Of a stretch of 7,872 bases of DNA, positions 6,537-7,872 are shown one piece after another (the stretch's first letter is position 1; every line of letters begins with the position of its first letter). Under the pieces are notes generated by a model that saw nothing but the letters and a program-made list of their open reading frames with translations, did no database searches and was not told the origin of the DNA. A program made the translations under genes and the position numbers. Source of the DNA: Phycisphaerales bacterium (lineage in GTDB: Bacteria > Planctomycetota > Phycisphaerae > Sedimentisphaerales > Anaerobacaceae); the NCBI GenBank assembly GCA_011057845.1, contig DSDB01000067.1, positions 1-7,872 of the forward strand, written 5' to 3'.

Positions 6537-6593
6537 CCGTTATGAGCCCTTATATTCGGACCTTCAAGACCCCGACGAAACGCCTCCGGGGCC

Positions 6594-6622
6594 ACTATCG
6601 CATACTCAGCCGACCCTGTCAA
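6594..6622 (-). promoter_or_regulatory. Sigma70-type promoter of rtcB
   Basis: On the minus strand a perfect TTGACA (6622 to 6617) is followed after exactly 17 bases by GATAGT (6599 to 6594), four of six to the -10 consensus. Transcription would begin near 6587, leaving a leader of about 50 bases. There is no sign of a sigma54 -24/-12 site, which the RtcR-controlled rtcBA operon of some proteobacteria uses. Confidence 0.55.
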
Positions 6623-6688
6623 CGTTCGCCCCGCCGACCCGCCTGACCGACGTCCTCAAACAATCACCCACCGGCCGACCGAATTTCC

Positions 6689-6717
6689 TTGACAAAACCC
6701 GTTTTTTGAGTTAATCT
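6689..6717 (+). promoter_or_regulatory. Sigma70-type promoter of the exported-protein gene
   Basis: A perfect TTGACA at 6689-6694 is followed after 17 bases by TAATCT (6712-6717), which keeps the TA and final T. Transcription would begin near 6724, about 66 bases before the ATG at 6790. AAAAC/GTTTT arms (6694-6698, 6701-6705) lie in the spacer. This promoter and that of rtcB point away from each other, with about 67 bp between the two -35 boxes. Confidence 0.5.
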
Positions 6718-6789
6718 GGGCAATATCGGCATCACTATGTCCGCGAAGGGCCTGACTGACCGCCAACCGTTAATAGGGCAACCGCAACG

Positions 6790-7872
6790 ATGACACATAT
6801 CAGACGGCTGTTTTTCATCCCGCTGGCGGCTACCCTGCTGGCTGTGTCCGCCTCCAGCGCCCAGGCTGTAGGCACCACGGCCATCGACAAAGTCCGGACC
6901 AAGACCTCACTGACCGCCGAGGACACCACCGTCATCGACAACTTCCTCGCCGATGCCGTCCGCGAGATCGTCAACGCCCCCGACTTCGCCTCCATCGCCA
7001 AGGTCCGTTCCGACGTCCTGACGATGAGCCGCTCCCAGCACATTCCCTACGTCCAGCAGTTCATCGAGGCCGCCCGGCGGCACATCACCGCGGGCATGAG
7101 CCAGGCCCTGACCTTCCCGGCCGACCGCGGCAACATCATACGGATGAACCTGCTCATCCTCGTCGCCACCCTCGAAGACATCCGCCTGCTCGACCTGCCC
7201 CTCAAGACCCTCGGCGACCGAAGCCCACTGGTGCGTTACTGGTCCGCGCGCTGCTTCGCCAATGACAGTGTCATCAAGATCCTCAGCGCCGGCACCGCCA
7301 ACGCCCGACTGGCCCAATCCGCGGCCGAGGAGATGACCAAACACGTCAACCTGGCCGATGCCGCCACGCTGCGTCTGATGGCCGAATACGGTGGACGAGT
7401 CCCAGGCCCGGCCGCCCAGAATCTCCTGACCAAAGTCGCCGACGCCCGAATCGCTCAGTACGGGTCATGGAAGGTTGACGCCGAACTCATCGACGCCGCC
7501 ATCCTCAAGTACCTGGCCGTCCGCCTAGCCGTCGCCACCACCCCGCAGGCCAAGTCCGAACTGGCCATGACCTTCGGCCAGCTCTACGCCCACGTCTTCC
7601 AGCGGTACCTCAAGGGCAAGGCCGTCATCGGCCAGGCCGCCGCCGACCGCCTCAGCGCCGTCCTCGTCGAAGTCGAGGACAAGGCCCTCAAGATCCTCCT
7701 CGGCCAGCCCCAGACCACCATCCGAAGGGCCATCGAGACCCAGTCCGACAGTGAACTGCTCCAGGAATACACCCGCCTGTTCGGTGCCGACGCCCAGGGC
7801 GGCGTCCTGACCCAGAAGTTCAACATCCAGTACACCCGCCAGGGCCAACCCGCCCGCCAGTCTCCCTACCCC
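6790..7872 (+). CDS. Exported protein of unknown function, HEAT-like, incomplete at the right edge
   Basis: The frame stays open from ATG 6790 to the last base, giving 361 residues with no stop, so the C-terminus is missing. MTHIRRLFFIPLAATLLAVS begins a classical signal peptide: basic start, hydrophobic core, then ASSAQA with predicted signal peptidase I cleavage between A26 and V27. The mature part is mostly predicted helix, with only one cysteine (C155). A stretch around 136-158, LKTLGDRSPLVRYWSARCFA, looks like a HEAT repeat (D-x-S-P-x-V-R), and neighbouring helices may belong to the same fold. The last 25 residues turn polar and Gln/Pro-rich. I do not recognise a family. The codons end mostly in C (GCC, ATC, CTC, GTC), which supports real coding. 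An AGGG about 11 bases upstream is a modest ribosome binding site. Its product would act outside the cytoplasm. Confidence 0.8.
   Translation, partial: MTHIRRLFFIPLAATLLAVSASSAQAVGTTAIDKVRTKTSLTAEDTTVIDNFLADAVREIVNAPDFASIAKVRSDVLTMSRSQHIPYVQQFIEAARRHITAGMSQALTFPADRGNIIRMNLLILVATLEDIRLLDLPLKTLGDRSPLVRYWSARCFANDSVIKILSAGTANARLAQSAAEEMTKHVNLADAATLRLMAEYGGRVPGPAAQNLLTKVADARIAQYGSWKVDAELIDAAILKYLAVRLAVATTPQAKSELAMTFGQLYAHVFQRYLKGKAVIGQAAADRLSAVLVEVEDKALKILLGQPQTTIRRAIETQSDSELLQEYTRLFGADAQGGVLTQKFNIQYTRQGQPARQSPYP

Larger units (their letters stand above)
6537..6789. promoter_or_regulatory. Divergent regulatory region between rtcB and the exported-protein gene
   Basis: This 253-bp gap holds the two opposed promoters described separately (6594-6622 and 6689-6717) and both ribosome binding sites. 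I see no RNA gene, coding frame or clear operator in it. Confidence 0.5.

Noticed and set aside
3894..6545. 883-residue open frame on the plus strand
   Set aside because: It is antisense to the DUF547 gene and rtcB. The product is dominated by Arg, His and Pro, a usual by-product of high-GC coding DNA read backwards.
1..7872. tRNA, rRNA or insertion-sequence content
   Set aside because: I saw no cloverleaf-like sequence, no rRNA similarity, no transposase motif and no terminal inverted repeats with target duplication.

Overview
The window carries six protein genes in a GC-rich chromosome-like background. It most resembles a Planctomycetota genome, probably class Phycisphaerae. That placement is inferred from three things: the long Pro/Asn/Ala/Glu linker with recurring EPN/DPN/EAN dipeptides in the lipoprotein, the three-cysteine TraR/DksA-type protein with an acidic tail, and the generally high-GC, C-rich plus strand. 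No marker gene in the window proves it.

Layout from left to right. Positions 1-225 are a leader region with a weak promoter and a small dyad. Positions 226-702 (+) encode a TraR/DksA-family protein. It converges on a minus-strand radical-SAM gene (778-1908) of the kind annotated as putative DNA modification/repair radical SAM protein, with a C-terminal helix-hairpin-helix. A 541-bp gene-free stretch follows (1909-2449). It holds a good minus-strand promoter for the radical-SAM gene, a short array of 28-30 bp imperfect repeats ending in a REP-like palindrome, a GGGGTT run able to form a G-quadruplex, and a strong hairpin terminator for the next gene. Three more minus-strand genes follow: metK (2450-3673), a DUF547 lipoprotein (3723-4982) and the RNA ligase rtcB (5097-6536). 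A 253-bp divergent promoter region separates rtcB from a plus-strand gene for an exported protein (6790 to the window end, incomplete).

How the genes work together: metK makes S-adenosylmethionine, which the radical-SAM protein would consume, but a terminator and a separate promoter lie between them, so no operon link is claimed. The DUF547 gene and metK are 49 bp apart and may share a transcript. rtcB has its own good promoter. Most of this is housekeeping or accessory-maintenance content. I see no convincing undescribed multi-gene system. The items most worth a second look are the repeat/G-quadruplex spacer, the radical-SAM gene without its usual uracil-DNA-glycosylase-family partner in view, and a change in strand composition around 1.9-2.4 kb.
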